DNA of 8,740 bases from an uncultured Clostridium sp. (lineage in GTDB: Bacteria > Bacillota > Clostridia > TANB77 > CAG-508). Positions 8,536-8,740 of this stretch are shown in pieces. The notes below the pieces were generated by a model that saw nothing but the letters and a program-made list of their open reading frames with translations, had not been told where the DNA came from and did not search any database. Numbering within the stretch: the first letter of the stretch is position 1; each line of letters begins with the position of its first letter. The position numbers were made by a program, and so were the translations under genes. The stretch is from the NCBI GenBank assembly GCA_900552655.1, contig USAE01000056.1, positions 1-8,740 of the forward strand, written 5' to 3'.

Positions 8536-8740
8536 TTACTTGATATTTATTTCTTCTTTTAATTTTTCTATTTCGTCTAAGCTTAAATTTGTTACTTTTG
8601 ATATTATTTCTTCATCTATTTTCTCGTGTATCATCTTTATTGCTATTTCTTTTTTTTCTTCTCTTTTCCCTTTTTTTATCCCTTTTTTCATTCCTTTTTC
8701 TATCCCAGCTTCTTCTGCAGAGTGCATACCACTATTCCAG
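8536..8740 (-). CDS. Rpn-family recombination-promoting nuclease / putative transposase, C-terminal tail (partial)
   Basis: The 67 visible residues begin NSGMHSAEEAGIEKG at the window edge and end EEIEKLKEEINIK-like (…LKEEINIK). The frame has no stop upstream of the first visible ATG (8727), so that ATG is internal and the gene starts beyond 8740. The G-[IM]-x-K-G repeats (GIEKGMKKGIKKGK), then a lysine/glutamate helix and a final I-x-x-x-T-x-L-S-x-x-E-I-E-x-L motif, are the typical tail of Rpn / PD-(D/E)XK putative transposases (the TIGR01784-like group, usually about 300 residues). The tail resembles a small helix-turn-helix. The catalytic PD-(D/E)XK core is outside the window, so activity cannot be judged. 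The repeats are encoded by A-rich runs of about 12-base period (8640-8700), prone to slippage. Rpn proteins are common in low-GC gut Clostridia and promote RecA-independent recombination in E. coli. Confidence 0.75.
   Translation of the reverse strand, partial: WNSGMHSAEEAGIEKGMKKGIKKGKREEKKEIAIKMIHEKIDEEIISKVTNLSLDEIEKLKEEINIK

Overview
The window is a very AT-rich stretch. The large coding regions use almost only A/T-ending codons, and the main gene has a near-perfect AAGGAGGT Shine-Dalgarno site. Together with an Rpn-family nuclease tail and a giant GLUG/beta-helix surface protein, this suggests a low-GC Gram-positive of the Clostridia, probably host-associated or gut. That assignment is inference from composition and gene families. 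All supported genes lie on the minus strand, so the biological order runs from high to low coordinates.

Right edge (8536-8740): the C-terminal tail of an Rpn / PD-(D/E)XK putative transposase cut by the window edge, closed by an 11-bp intrinsic terminator (8457-8489). From 8251 to 8456 there is an AT-rich intergenic stretch with only a weak promoter candidate and a short inverted repeat. From 7980 to 8262 lies an unusual, locally GC-richer leader. It contains a short ORF with its own ribosome-binding site, a perfect (AC)16 dinucleotide repeat inside that ORF, two hairpins (the second followed by a U-run), and a start-less open frame whose TAA stop overlaps the ATG of the giant gene (TAATG). 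With the present 16 units the short ORF ends at 29 codons. With one unit fewer (15, or any number leaving the same remainder mod 3) it would run through both hairpins to the TAATG overlap. This has the form of a slippage-controlled translational switch, possibly coupled to attenuation, in front of a cell-surface protein.

From 7979 to the left edge lies one giant surface-protein gene, more than 2650 codons and still open at position 1. It is read in two frames joined by a single-base frameshift near 3166-3168. The N-terminal part (7979-3156, 1607 residues) has a lysine-rich cytoplasmic tail, one signal-anchor helix, an extracellular linker, a string of Ig/FN3-like beta domains, a jelly-roll carbohydrate-binding-like domain, and the first beta-helix module. 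The C-terminal part (3166-1) has two more beta-helix modules with about thirteen GLUG-type G-G-[IVL]-x-G motifs and an acidic tail. The architecture resembles the N-terminal regions of IgA1/Zmp (M26) proteins, but no protease domain is visible in the window.
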